A stretch of DNA of 64,000 nucleotides from Paenibacillus cymbidii. Lineage in GTDB: Bacteria > Bacillota > Bacilli > Paenibacillales > NBRC-103111. The position numbers and the translations under genes were made by a program. The notes under the pieces were generated by a model. It was not told where the DNA came from. It did no database searches and saw only the letters and a list, made by a program, of their open reading frames with translations. The stretch spans positions 62,001 to 126,000 of the forward strand of contig NZ_SHLX01000024.1 of NCBI RefSeq assembly GCF_004764705.1, written 5' to 3'. Below, piece after piece: positions 17,181 through 25,780 of this stretch. Positions within the stretch are counted from its first letter, which is position 1. The number at the start of each line of letters is the position of its first letter.

Positions 17181-19232
17181 TCACCCGATGCGAGGTTTGC
17201 CGGAGAACAGTTTGATCAGCTGGCTGCGGCTTTTCACCGAAAGTTTGCCGTAGATGGCGCTGACATGTTTCTTTACCGTGATTTCACTGATGAACAACGT
17301 TTTGGCGATTTCCCCATTCGTCATCCCTTCAAACACGAGAGCGACCACTTCCCGTTCCCGCTCCGTCAGATTGCTGCCCGGTCCGGACCACCAGTCAAGC
17401 TCATACGGAAGACCGCCGCGTTTCAGCAAAAAGCGGAGGAACGACTCCAGCTTTTCTCCTCTCGTATCGAGGACAAAGGTGGGGGTAGGCGTTTTGCCGT
17501 CATAATGTTGATGAACGACTCCCGCGGCCGGCTGAAAGCCGAGATTCAGATGCGACATGTGGAAAAATTCCAACGGAGGCGGCGAAGCGAAAAACAACCC
17601 GCCCGAGCACATATACGAAAACATCAGAAACATCGCCTCAAGCACCATGTCCTGGTTTTTCCAATCGGCGTAGTCGATGGTCCGGATGAACCATCCCGCC
17701 TGTCCGGGCGGTTCGGTTTCCAACTGCCGGCGCTCCGAAGGCGACAGGGAGTGCAAATAAGGGCCGGCGAACGGATCGCGGCTCAAGGCCGGCAACGTCC
17801 CCCGATGGATCGGAACGATCACGGCAAGTCCGATCGCTTCCCCTTCTGCCGTACGCAGCAGCATCGCCGACTGCGGATCAAGCTCGACCCAGGTGCGCAG
17901 CTCCAGGTGCTTGATGGTCATGGTCATCTCTTCTTTGCTCACGTACTCGTCAAAGTGCTCTTCCGTCTCGGGGTCCATCCCCGATAACGATAGCGGAGTA
18001 GCCTCTTCCAGCCGTTTGTGCATGTATGCTTCGCCTTCGCCCAAATTGGCAAGCGTCACCGGCTCCCACGTGTACCGGCCGCGGGAATAAGATTGAATTA
18101 ATGAGCGTATGAGCGGAATTCCCGTGAAATAAAACAGCTCCCCGACTTCCCATTCCGTGCTCCGGTAAGGAGCGGCTTTGCGGATCCGCGCCGCATAATA
18201 GAGCGCCGCGCGGCTGCGCAGGCGTTCGAAATGAGCCGGCGTCCGTTCCTCCAGCTGCTTGCGGGTCGCCATCCGCATCAGATCGTGGAGCATCCAGCCG
18301 CGCTCCGTCTTCCGGACGAAGGACAAGGAGACGAGTTGCCCGAATGTCCCGTCGTCCAGGTCCCGGCCTATTACCGCCTGCAGCACTTCCCGGTTAAGAT
18401 GCAGCAACACGCCCGCCGTCTCGACCACTTCCCGGAGTGCGGCATCCGGCACTTCCCGCAGCCAGGCAGCGGCCAACTGCTCGAACCACTCCGACCAGTC
18501 CCCGGACTTGCCGGCCCAATGCTCTTGCGGACGTACGACCGACGCCAGCGCCAGTGCCAGCGGATGGCCGCCGGTTCTGCGGCAAACGGCTTCGATCCGC
18601 TCTTCGTCGTCCAGCCCGCATTGCCGCAGATAGGAGGCGCTCTCCGAGCCGGACAACTGCTCTAGCGGCATAAACAAAATTCGTTCCCGCAGCGCCGGAG
18701 ATAAAATCCATTTGTCCTTCAACCGGTAGCGTCCCGCCAAAATCAACAGAACGCCGTCCGGCAGGTTCGGTATGAACCGCTCTCGAATCCAGCCGTCGAG
18801 GCTGCCCATCTCCTCATACGTATCCAGCGCGATCGCCACCCGGCCTTGCGCGGCCAATCGCTCCAACCGGGCGAAACAGGCGTCGGGCGAATCAGAGCGC
18901 GGTTGCGGTTCGTCCGGCATAAGCCCCTGCAACTGTCGCAGCAGCAAATCCCCTTTATGGTTAAAATCGCGGCTGTCTACCTGAAGCAAACATGCGCCTG
19001 CCCGGTCGGCCAAGCGGCGGAAGGCGTCCAGCAGAAAACTTTTTCCTATTCCGGCCGTGCCGTACAAGCTCCATACCGTTTGGCCAGCCGCTCCTTCGGT
19101 CAAAAACCGGCGAAAACGGGATAACGGTTCGCCGCGGCCCGCGATATATTGATCTTCTCTCAGCTCGATCCGGTTTATCGAATCCCGCCCGTTGTTCCAG
19201 GCGCCGGTGAATCCGTCCTTGTCGTTCGGCAT
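17181..19232 (-). CDS. LuxR-type transcriptional regulator with P-loop ATPase domain (MalT-like)
   Basis: 683 residues from ATG 19232; an ATG three codons earlier is too close to the AAAGGG site. An N-terminal STAND/AAA ATPase carries Walker A LYGTAGIGKSFLL and the later LILAGRYRL sensor-type segment, followed by a winged-helix-like part (MLHDLMRMATRKQL). The last 65 residues are a LuxR helix-turn-helix (LTEREREVVALVFEGMTNGE, IAKTLFISEITVKKHVSAIY). The middle third (about 330-610) has no recognised domain but includes an acetyltransferase-like region. No cognate target is obvious; the divergent or downstream genes may be controlled. The terminator upstream belongs to the neighbouring SDR operon. 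Confidence 0.85.
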   Translation of the reverse strand: MPNDKDGFTGAWNNGRDSINRIELREDQYIAGRGEPLSRFRRFLTEGAAGQTVWSLYGTAGIGKSFLLDAFRRLADRAGACLLQVDSRDFNHKGDLLLRQLQGLMPDEPQPRSDSPDACFARLERLAAQGRVAIALDTYEEMGSLDGWIRERFIPNLPDGVLLILAGRYRLKDKWILSPALRERILFMPLEQLSGSESASYLRQCGLDDEERIEAVCRRTGGHPLALALASVVRPQEHWAGKSGDWSEWFEQLAAAWLREVPDAALREVVETAGVLLHLNREVLQAVIGRDLDDGTFGQLVSLSFVRKTERGWMLHDLMRMATRKQLEERTPAHFERLRSRAALYYAARIRKAAPYRSTEWEVGELFYFTGIPLIRSLIQSYSRGRYTWEPVTLANLGEGEAYMHKRLEEATPLSLSGMDPETEEHFDEYVSKEEMTMTIKHLELRTWVELDPQSAMLLRTAEGEAIGLAVIVPIHRGTLPALSRDPFAGPYLHSLSPSERRQLETEPPGQAGWFIRTIDYADWKNQDMVLEAMFLMFSYMCSGGLFFASPPPLEFFHMSHLNLGFQPAAGVVHQHYDGKTPTPTFVLDTRGEKLESFLRFLLKRGGLPYELDWWSGPGSNLTEREREVVALVFEGMTNGEIAKTLFISEITVKKHVSAIYGKLSVKSRSQLIKLFSGKPRIG

Positions 19233-19334
19233 TGTTTCCATTCCCTTTGATCGTGATTCTATAGCGATTCGCCGCTCCTTTGCCGAAGTCCTTTTTCCGC
19301 CCGCGCTTAAGCGGCTTGGCGGTGCGGGAACGCC

Positions 19335-19364
19335 AAAAAAGCCCACAAAGTGGGCTTTTTTTTC
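19335..19364 (-). terminator. Intrinsic terminator of the SDR operon
   Basis: AAAAAAGCCCAC AAAG TGGGCTTTTTTTT, just after the SDR stop codon on the minus strand; symmetric, so also usable from the plus strand. Confidence 0.85.
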
Positions 19365-19376
19365 GAGGCTGAAAGT

Positions 19377-20129
19377 CTAATCCATCCGAACCCCGCCGTT
19401 TACTTGCAGACGGGTTCCGGTCATAAACCGGCTTTCTTCGCTGGCGTACAGCGCGATCGCGCCGGAAATATCCTCCGGCAGTCCCACCCGCTGCAGCGGC
19501 GTCATGGCGGCAAGCTGGAGCTTGTACGCTTCCGGCGTTACGCTGGAAGCTTCCGTTTCCACCAGTCCGGGGGAAACCAGGTTCGCGGTCACTCCATGCG
19601 GAGCAATCTCCTGCGCCACATATTTGACGAAGGCGTCCAGCGCCGCCTTGGCCGAACCATGGGCCGCCATATAGGGAACCGGCGCTTCGGACGCATTGCT
19701 GGAGATGTAGATCAAACGACCGTAACGCTGCTCGATCATGGCCGGCAGGATGGCTTGGGTCAACGTAAACGCGGCTTTCATCTCATCCTGCAGTTTTTGC
19801 GCCAGTTCCTCCCATTGCATGGCCAGAACGGGCTTCACGACAAAGGACATATGCGCATTGCTCACCAGAATATCGATCTCCCCCCAGGCTGCCCGAATGG
19901 GAGCAAGCGCTGCATGGACCTGCTCGGGATCCCGCACGTCCGCTTGCGCGAGCGCCGCTTCTCCTCCGGCTTGTCGAATGCGGTCCACGACAGCCTGAGC
20001 GGTCTCCTTCTGGCGGACATAATTGACCGCCACCTTGGCTCCGAGCCGGGCCAGTTCTATTGCGGCTGCAGCGCCGATTCCGCGGCCCCCGCCCGATACG
20101 AAAGCGATTTTGCCCTCTAAGCGTTTCAT
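19377..20129 (-). CDS. SDR-family oxidoreductase with His in place of the catalytic Tyr
   Basis: 250 residues, classical short-chain dehydrogenase fold. Cofactor motif GGGRGIG (13-19), NAD(P) contact ADVRDPEQ, NAH near 91-93 in place of the usual NNAG, active-site Ser143/144 and then AAHGSAKAALDAF. In canonical members the last block is Y-x-x-x-K; here position 157 is His with Lys161 kept. The C-terminal NGGVRMD is typical of FabG-like enzymes. Substrate unknown. Starts with ATG and follows the DUF2269-like gene by 50 bases, so the two form an operon ending at the terminator at 19335. Confidence 0.85.
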   Translation of the reverse strand: MKRLEGKIAFVSGGGRGIGAAAAIELARLGAKVAVNYVRQKETAQAVVDRIRQAGGEAALAQADVRDPEQVHAALAPIRAAWGEIDILVSNAHMSFVVKPVLAMQWEELAQKLQDEMKAAFTLTQAILPAMIEQRYGRLIYISSNASEAPVPYMAAHGSAKAALDAFVKYVAQEIAPHGVTANLVSPGLVETEASSVTPEAYKLQLAAMTPLQRVGLPEDISGAIALYASEESRFMTGTRLQVNGGVRMD

Positions 20130-20179
20130 GAGTATTCCTCCTAAAGGTTTATGCCGCGGTTACTTGCCAGATGGAAGCC

Positions 20180-20620
20180 TCACGCCGGCTTGACGACCAT
20201 CAGCAGAATCAATACCAAGCCCAGAGCGGAAACGGTGTAGTACACCCGGTTCGCTTGGGAGAGAAGCGTCAGGCTGTCGGCCTGCACCACGTTCGAAACC
20301 GCACTCAGCGATTGCGCAAGCCGGTTCATCATTCGCCCCAGTACGCCCACCACCATGATCTGGATGACTACGTACAACCCCAGGGAAGCGAGAATCCACA
20401 ACTCCGAAAACTGCCAGTCGGACAACGCAACGAGCAGAATTCCCGAAACCACTGCAAGTGTACCGCCGATTTTGGGAAAGTAATTCAGCCGCCCGAACAA
20501 CGCCAGCGAATCCAGCAATTGTTCCCGGCTCTGGTTTTTGCGAAGCAAAATATGACCGAAATACGTCGGTCCGATGCCCAGCACCGCCGACAGCACATGA
20601 ATCGTTACCAGCCAGCCCAT
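20180..20620 (-). CDS. DUF2269-like integral membrane protein
   Basis: 146 residues; ATG at 20620 with a near-perfect AAGGAGGTG five bases upstream, which rules out the longer open frame. Four hydrophobic segments (about 3-22, 50-67, 73-95, 127-143). The opening WLVTIHVLSAVLGIGPTYFG resembles the DUF2269 family of predicted membrane proteins; no activity is known for it. Co-transcribed with the SDR gene downstream and divergent from the AraC-led operon at 20819, with a 14-bp palindrome between. Confidence 0.75.
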   Translation of the reverse strand: MGWLVTIHVLSAVLGIGPTYFGHILLRKNQSREQLLDSLALFGRLNYFPKIGGTLAVVSGILLVALSDWQFSELWILASLGLYVVIQIMVVGVLGRMMNRLAQSLSAVSNVVQADSLTLLSQANRVYYTVSALGLVLILLMVVKPA

Positions 20621-20700
20621 TCCAACACCTCCTTGTTGTTTCGTTGGTTCCCTTTCATTTACGAGATTCAATGTATCATGGGGGGACGCCGCTCCGATAT

Positions 20701-20714
20701 TATACGATCGTATA
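20701..20714. promoter_or_regulatory. Perfect 14-bp palindrome (candidate operator)
   Basis: TATACGATCGTATA lies in the 198-base divergent spacer, 81 bases upstream of the membrane-protein start and 105 upstream of the AraC start. It looks like a dimeric-repressor site; the protein is unknown, and no TetR-type gene is adjacent. Confidence 0.4.
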
Positions 20715-20818
20715 GTATTCGGGTCCGGCAGGGCTTCCGTCTTGCGGCGGCGGAACTTTCCGGGGCGATCTGCAGTATATGAACAGAGAGCGAGAGGAAC
20801 TTGCAGGGAGGGGTAACT

Positions 20819-21733
20819 TTGATTAATCAGGCACCCGAATATGCAACGCCCACGTTGACGCGGCTTATGGAAATACCGGATGAATTTTGTTATGAAGTGC
20901 CATTCGGCATGCTTTTTGACAGCCTGCTTTATGTTGGGGTTGCCGAGCAAAAAAAGTGGTATACCCCTCCTCATTTTCATCCTCATTTTGAATTGTGTTA
21001 CATTGTGAAGGGGCAAGGGTGGTTTTATAACAACAGCCATTTTTATAACGTGAAGGAAGGGGATCTGTTTCTTTCCAAAATCGGGGAAGTCCATTATGGC
21101 GCGGCTTCGGGAATCGATTCCTTCAAGATGTACTATTTGGGCTTTAAACTGGATCAAATGAAAAATCTGGAGCTGGATTACATTGACATCGGGAATCATC
21201 GGGTAGTCGAGGATCGAACGGGAACGCTGAAACGGATGTTCGATAATATCATGGAAGAAATTCGAAGCGTGCAGAAGCAGAGCATGCGTATGGCTCAAAG
21301 TCTGTTGATTCAGCTGCTGATTACCGTCTTGAGAAATTACTCCCGTGCGGTCGAGCAGGGCAAATCGTCATCGGCCATTCTTCATCCGGCGGTCAGGCGC
21401 ACACTTGAACGGCTTCATCTGGAAGTAAACATCAGGCATAACGCTGACGGTTTATGCGCTGCCGTACATCTGAGCCGCTCCCATTTAAACCGGTTATTCA
21501 AAACGACGCTCGGCATTTCCATCAGCGACTATATTCGTGCGCTCTATATGGACCGGGCCAAATATTACTTGCGGGAAACCAATGATTCCGTTACCGAAAT
21601 TGCGGAAAGAATGGGGTTCAACACGATTCATAACTTCAGCATGTTTTTTAAAAAGGGGGCGAAAATGTCGCCTGCCGGGTTTCGCAAGTTTGTTCGTGAC
21701 AAAGCAAACGTAAAAGATGATTCAAATGTTTAA
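20819..21733 (+). CDS. AraC family regulator with N-terminal cupin domain (first of operon)
   Basis: 304 residues from TTG 20819, five bases after GGGAGGGG. Residues 30-110 form a cupin sensor (HFHPHFELCYIVKGQGWFYN, KEGDLFLSKIGEVHYG) and residues 195-295 the two AraC helix-turn-helix motifs (LCAAVHLSRSHLNRLFKTTL; VTEIAERMGFNTIHNFSMFF). Such cupin-AraC proteins sense sugars in Paenibacillaceae. It heads a run of six plus-strand genes with spacings of 81, 23, 82 and 3 bases after the second gene, which all look like a carbohydrate or cyclitol breakdown unit under its control. Confidence 0.88.
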   Translation: MINQAPEYATPTLTRLMEIPDEFCYEVPFGMLFDSLLYVGVAEQKKWYTPPHFHPHFELCYIVKGQGWFYNNSHFYNVKEGDLFLSKIGEVHYGAASGIDSFKMYYLGFKLDQMKNLELDYIDIGNHRVVEDRTGTLKRMFDNIMEEIRSVQKQSMRMAQSLLIQLLITVLRNYSRAVEQGKSSSAILHPAVRRTLERLHLEVNIRHNADGLCAAVHLSRSHLNRLFKTTLGISISDYIRALYMDRAKYYLRETNDSVTEIAERMGFNTIHNFSMFFKKGAKMSPAGFRKFVRDKANVKDDSNV

Positions 21734-21814
21734 ATTGTTGCGTCAGATCGGGAAAGACAGCGGATTGTCGATCATTTACAATGAAGCCATCAAAAATATA
21801 ATGAGGTGTTGTAA

Positions 21815-22636
21815 ATGGTGGATTATGATTGGTTGCCCTCCGATCACGATATGGCGTTCTTTAACGAAAACGGCTACTGGATCTCGCCAAAAATCATCGA
21901 CGATGAACGTTTGACCTTGCTTAACCGGCACATGGACAACGTATACAACGGGGAATTTGAAACCGGCAGGGCTCCGTGGAAAGCCTGGAAGGATACACCC
22001 GGTCTCAGGCAAACGGACAATTGCCATTGGGCCGATTATACCCTTCGCGAGTTGGCCGTTGATCCGTTAATCGGTCGACTTGCCGCGAAGCTGCTGAATA
22101 CGAAAAGCACGCGGCTATGGCACGATCAGTTGTTGTACAAGCCGGGAACGGGCACGACGAGGGTCAAGGCAAACGTTGGATGGCATCAGGATTATTCGTA
22201 TTGGCAGTGCGTGGCCGAGCCTGCTTTAGTGACGGCTTGGGTTGCTTTTGACGATGTATCGGCAGCCAACGGGTGCATGCAGGTTGTTCCGGGCAGCCAT
22301 AAACAGGGGTTAATGAAGGTGAACGACTTTTACGAGCAAAATATCGAGCAACAAGAGAGAGGATTAAAGGAATCGTTGGGCGGATTGTTTAAACCGGTTC
22401 CAATCGAAATGAAGGCGGGGCAAGTAAGCTTTCATCATGCGCTGACGATTCACGGCAGCGGAGCGAATACAACGGATCGGCCGCGCAGATCGATGGCCAT
22501 CCATTTGATGTCGGGCGAAGCGCGTTATAAAGCCGGCACGATCAACGATCATCATATGAATGTAAGATTGTTTCAGCCCAAAGACGGCGAACGATTCGTC
22601 GGAGATGGACTGCCGCTGCTTTATGAGGAAAAATAA
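21815..22636 (+). CDS. Phytanoyl-CoA dioxygenase (PhyH) family protein
   Basis: 273 residues, ATG with GAGGTG upstream. Iron(II)/2-oxoglutarate oxygenase landmarks: metal ligands His124-x-Asp126 in GWHQDYSYW, the distal His213 in TIHGSGANTT, and Arg224/225 for 2-oxoglutarate. Also typical is GCMQVVPGSHKQG. PhyH relatives hydroxylate many small molecules, and those beside Gfo/Idh oxidoreductases and AraC genes in Paenibacillaceae probably act on sugar- or cyclitol-derived compounds, but no substrate is proven. It lies between two AraC regulators in one operon. Confidence 0.88.
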   Translation: MVDYDWLPSDHDMAFFNENGYWISPKIIDDERLTLLNRHMDNVYNGEFETGRAPWKAWKDTPGLRQTDNCHWADYTLRELAVDPLIGRLAAKLLNTKSTRLWHDQLLYKPGTGTTRVKANVGWHQDYSYWQCVAEPALVTAWVAFDDVSAANGCMQVVPGSHKQGLMKVNDFYEQNIEQQERGLKESLGGLFKPVPIEMKAGQVSFHHALTIHGSGANTTDRPRRSMAIHLMSGEARYKAGTINDHHMNVRLFQPKDGERFVGDGLPLLYEEK

Positions 22637-22659
22637 CCGTTCTCGAGGGGCCAGTAACG

Positions 22660-23598
22660 ATGGGCGACAAGAAGGAATTCGGGAAACCGCGCTTGCGGGA
22701 GAAGGCCAAATTTCATTTTGACCATTTGTATATGAATGATCCGCAAGTGTACGATTCCGTCCTGTTGTACCAGGTGGGCGATTTGAGCTGCGATGCCGGG
22801 TTCTCCATCGGCGATCATATTCAAGTTTGCTATGAAATCAGCTACATTACTTCCGGCAGCGGCTATTATCGCAGCAACGAATCCCGCTATCCCGTCAAAG
22901 CCGGAGACCTGTATCTTAATTTGCCTGGCGAGCATCATGATGGCGAGGCGGATGAGAACGACCCGTTCCGGTATTATTATATTGGATTCGGCTTCGACAC
23001 AACCAAAGGCGATTACAACAACCTGACCCACATACAGCGCATGTTCGATCAAGTGCGGATTCCCGTAGTCCGGGATCGATTCGGGATTGAGTCGGCGTTT
23101 CTCGGCATATTTAATGAGCTGATTCATCTGAAGGAATATTCGGACCTGCTGATCAAAACGTATATTTATCAAATTATTCTTCTCACGTACCGCAATTTTT
23201 TTGAAAGCTGGGAGAAGCAGTATTCCCGGATCAACAACGCGGATGAAAACAACTCCGTCATCTATGATATGATTCACTTCATTGACATCAATCTGGAAAA
23301 AGGAAACATGATCAAGCTGCCTCAATTGGAGGAAGAGCTCGGATACAGCTACTCGCATCTGTCGCATCTTTTTTCGCAAAAAACCGGCTTGGCCATCAAG
23401 CAGTATTACAATCGCAAACGGTTTGAGAAAGCGGTGGAGTGGCTGAAGGATTCCAGCTACACCATCACGCAAATATCCGAAAAACTCGGTTATTTGTCCA
23501 TTCACAGTTTCAGCAAGGCGTTCCGCAAAAGCTACGGAATCTCCCCTAGTGAATATCAACAGCTCGTAAACAATCGCAAAAAAGGAACAACAGATTAA
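22660..23598 (+). CDS. Second AraC family regulator of the operon
   Basis: 312 residues; ATG 23 bases after the PhyH stop. N-terminal cupin region (VCYEISYITSGSGYYRSNES; AGDLYLNLPGEHHDGE) and C-terminal AraC domain (YSYSHLSHLFSQKTGLAIKQ; ITQISEKLGYLSIHSFSKAF then GISPSEYQQL). It is a distant paralogue of the regulator at 20819 with the same architecture, so one operon carries two sensors, perhaps for different intermediates. Whether both act on the same promoter is unknown. Confidence 0.88.
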   Translation: MGDKKEFGKPRLREKAKFHFDHLYMNDPQVYDSVLLYQVGDLSCDAGFSIGDHIQVCYEISYITSGSGYYRSNESRYPVKAGDLYLNLPGEHHDGEADENDPFRYYYIGFGFDTTKGDYNNLTHIQRMFDQVRIPVVRDRFGIESAFLGIFNELIHLKEYSDLLIKTYIYQIILLTYRNFFESWEKQYSRINNADENNSVIYDMIHFIDINLEKGNMIKLPQLEEELGYSYSHLSHLFSQKTGLAIKQYYNRKRFEKAVEWLKDSSYTITQISEKLGYLSIHSFSKAFRKSYGISPSEYQQLVNNRKKGTTD

Positions 23599-23680
23599 CC
23601 GATAGGGCCAAAGACTTCGTGCCGCCCTTCCTGATACGATTGCAAAGGAGTTCGGCGATACGGACAGGGAGGGAACAATA

Positions 23681-24739
23681 ATGGCCACATTAAAAGTAGG
23701 CATTATCGGTACGGGGGGCATCTCGGACATTCATATGAGCTCTTATGCGGCAAATCCGGAAGTGGAGCTGTACGCATGCTGCGATCTGAACGAAGAAAGG
23801 GCCGCCAAAAAAGCGGAGAAATACGGGATTAGCCGGATTTATACGGATTACAACAAGATGCTGGCGGATCCCGAACTGGATGCGGTGAGCATATGCACGT
23901 GGAACAATGGTCATGCTCCGATCAGCATCGCGGCGATAAAAGCAGGCAAACATGTGCTCGTGGAGAAGCCGCTCTGCATGACGATCGAGGAAGCGTTGGA
24001 AGTAGAGCAGGCTGTTCGGGCAAGCGACCGTGTGCTGCAGGTCGGATTCGTCCGCCGTTACGGCAACAATACGAAGATTGTCAATCAGTTTATCGAAGCC
24101 GGCGACATGGGGGAAATCTATTATGCCAAGGCGTCCTGCCTGCGCAAAATCGGCAACCCCGGCGGCTGGTTTTCGGACATGGAGCGTTCCGGCGGAGGGC
24201 CGTTGATCGATCTTGGGGTGCATGTCATCGACTTGTGCTGGTATCTGATGGGCCGTCCGAAAGTAAAATCGGTCAGCGGCAACACCTACAAGAAGCTTGG
24301 CAACCGCTCGAATATACAGAACCTTTCCTATTACAAATCGTCGGATTACGACCCGAACAAAAATGACGTCGAGGATTTGGCCAATGCCTTGATCCGGTTC
24401 GAGAACGGGGCGTCGCTTCTGGTGGATGTCAGTTTCACGCTGCATGCCAAGCAGGACGAGATTACCGTCAAAGTGTATGGGGAAAAAGGCGGCGTAGAGC
24501 TGGAACCGGAGCTGCTGCTGGTTACGGAAAAACACGATACGATTCTGAACGTCCATCCTCAAGTGGACAGCCTATCCTTTGATTTTAAATCGGGCTTCGG
24601 CAATGAAATCAATCATTTCGTCAACACCTGCTTCGGCAGAACGCAGACGCTCAGTCCGGTTGAAGACGGGGTGGAAATGATGAAAATATTGTGCGGCATT
24701 TACGAGTCGGCGAAGCTTGGTCGGGAGGTTCAATATTAA
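23681..24739 (+). CDS. Gfo/Idh/MocA family oxidoreductase
   Basis: 352 residues, ATG behind GGAGGGAAC. N-terminal Rossmann domain with IIGTGGISDIHMSSYA, the conserved AGKHVLVEKPL (catalytic-type Lys of EKP), and a C-terminal alpha/beta domain with GGGPLIDLGVHVIDLCWYLM, the substrate-side motif with the active His. Members are NAD(P)-dependent dehydrogenases of sugars, inositols or amino sugars. With the isomerase next door (3-base gap) it would oxidise a sugar or cyclitol and feed an isomerisation, as in inositol-type pathways. Confidence 0.92.
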   Translation: MATLKVGIIGTGGISDIHMSSYAANPEVELYACCDLNEERAAKKAEKYGISRIYTDYNKMLADPELDAVSICTWNNGHAPISIAAIKAGKHVLVEKPLCMTIEEALEVEQAVRASDRVLQVGFVRRYGNNTKIVNQFIEAGDMGEIYYAKASCLRKIGNPGGWFSDMERSGGGPLIDLGVHVIDLCWYLMGRPKVKSVSGNTYKKLGNRSNIQNLSYYKSSDYDPNKNDVEDLANALIRFENGASLLVDVSFTLHAKQDEITVKVYGEKGGVELEPELLLVTEKHDTILNVHPQVDSLSFDFKSGFGNEINHFVNTCFGRTQTLSPVEDGVEMMKILCGIYESAKLGREVQY

Positions 24740-24742
24740 ATC

Positions 24743-25618
24743 ATGAAACTGACGAACAAAATTGGCGTTATCGTGGACAGCTTCGGCATCGGCGTGCGCG
24801 ATGGATTGAAGAAGGCGGCGGAAGTCGGAGCGGAAGGCGTACAAATTTATGCGGTCAGCGGCGAGATGGATCCGGACAACCTGTCGCCGGCTGCGCGCAA
24901 GGAACTGAAAGCGTATATCGATTCGCTTGGGCTGGAAATTTCCGCCTTGTGCGGCGATCTGGGCGGCCACGGTTTTCAGGACGCTGCGCAAAATCCGCGG
25001 AAAGTAGAGAAATCAAAACGAATTCTCGACCTCGCGGTCGAACTCGGCACGAACGTCGTTACGACGCATGTCGGGATCGTGCCCGATGAATCGCATCCCG
25101 TGTATACGTCGATTCTGGATGCGTCCGAGGAGCTGGCCCGTTATGCGGCAAGCATGAATGCCCATTTTGCCATCGAGACGGGTCCTGAAACGGCAGCACA
25201 TCTCAAATCTTTTCTGGACAAGCTCAGCTCCAAAGGGGTTGCCGTCAATTTCGATCCGGCCAACTTTGTCATGGTGACAGGAGACGATCCGGTAAAAGGC
25301 GTTTACACGCTCCGGGATTATATCGTACACACGCATGTCAAGGACGGCCTTAAGCTGCGCAATTTCGTCGATCCGATTGCCGTATACGGATTCCTCGGTC
25401 ATCAGGGCATGTCGCATGACGAGATTGCCGTCATGGCTGCCGAAGGGGAAGCATTCCGTGAAGTGCCGCTAGGCGAGGGCGGCGTGGACTTTGACCGCTA
25501 TTTTGCCGCATTGTCCGACATCGGGTATAAGGGATATCTGACCATCGAGCGTGAAGTGGGCGATCGTCCGGAGGTTGACATTCGACGGGCTGTTGCGTTT
25601 ATTAAACAGTACCGTTAA
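24743..25618 (+). CDS. Sugar phosphate isomerase/epimerase (xylose-isomerase-like TIM barrel)
   Basis: 291 residues, AP-endonuclease-2 superfamily. Visible metal and substrate segments: HVGIVP near residue 112, FAIETGPE, VNFDPANF, VHTHVKDG and the terminal TIEREVGD, each at the expected end of a barrel strand. Relatives include IolE/IolI-type and tagatose or allulose epimerases. Last gene of the operon, followed by a terminator 33 bases later. The exact sugar is unknown. Confidence 0.9.
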   Translation: MKLTNKIGVIVDSFGIGVRDGLKKAAEVGAEGVQIYAVSGEMDPDNLSPAARKELKAYIDSLGLEISALCGDLGGHGFQDAAQNPRKVEKSKRILDLAVELGTNVVTTHVGIVPDESHPVYTSILDASEELARYAASMNAHFAIETGPETAAHLKSFLDKLSSKGVAVNFDPANFVMVTGDDPVKGVYTLRDYIVHTHVKDGLKLRNFVDPIAVYGFLGHQGMSHDEIAVMAAEGEAFREVPLGEGGVDFDRYFAALSDIGYKGYLTIEREVGDRPEVDIRRAVAFIKQYR

Positions 25619-25651
25619 TGGTAGACGGCAGACAAAGCGGATAAATACGAG

Positions 25652-25682
25652 AACCTTGAGCGATCAAGGTTTTTTGTTTTTT
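25652..25682 (+). terminator. Intrinsic terminator of the 20819-25618 operon
   Basis: Stem AACCTTGA GCGA TCAAGGTT followed by TTTTGTTTTTTA. Confidence 0.9.
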
Positions 25683-25780
25683 ATCCAATTGCACAATTCC
25701 TTCCAATGCAGGATAGAAATTTGCTTCATTATGTGGTTATATGAAATCAACTATCTATTTTTGTTGCTTGGAGGAGGATT

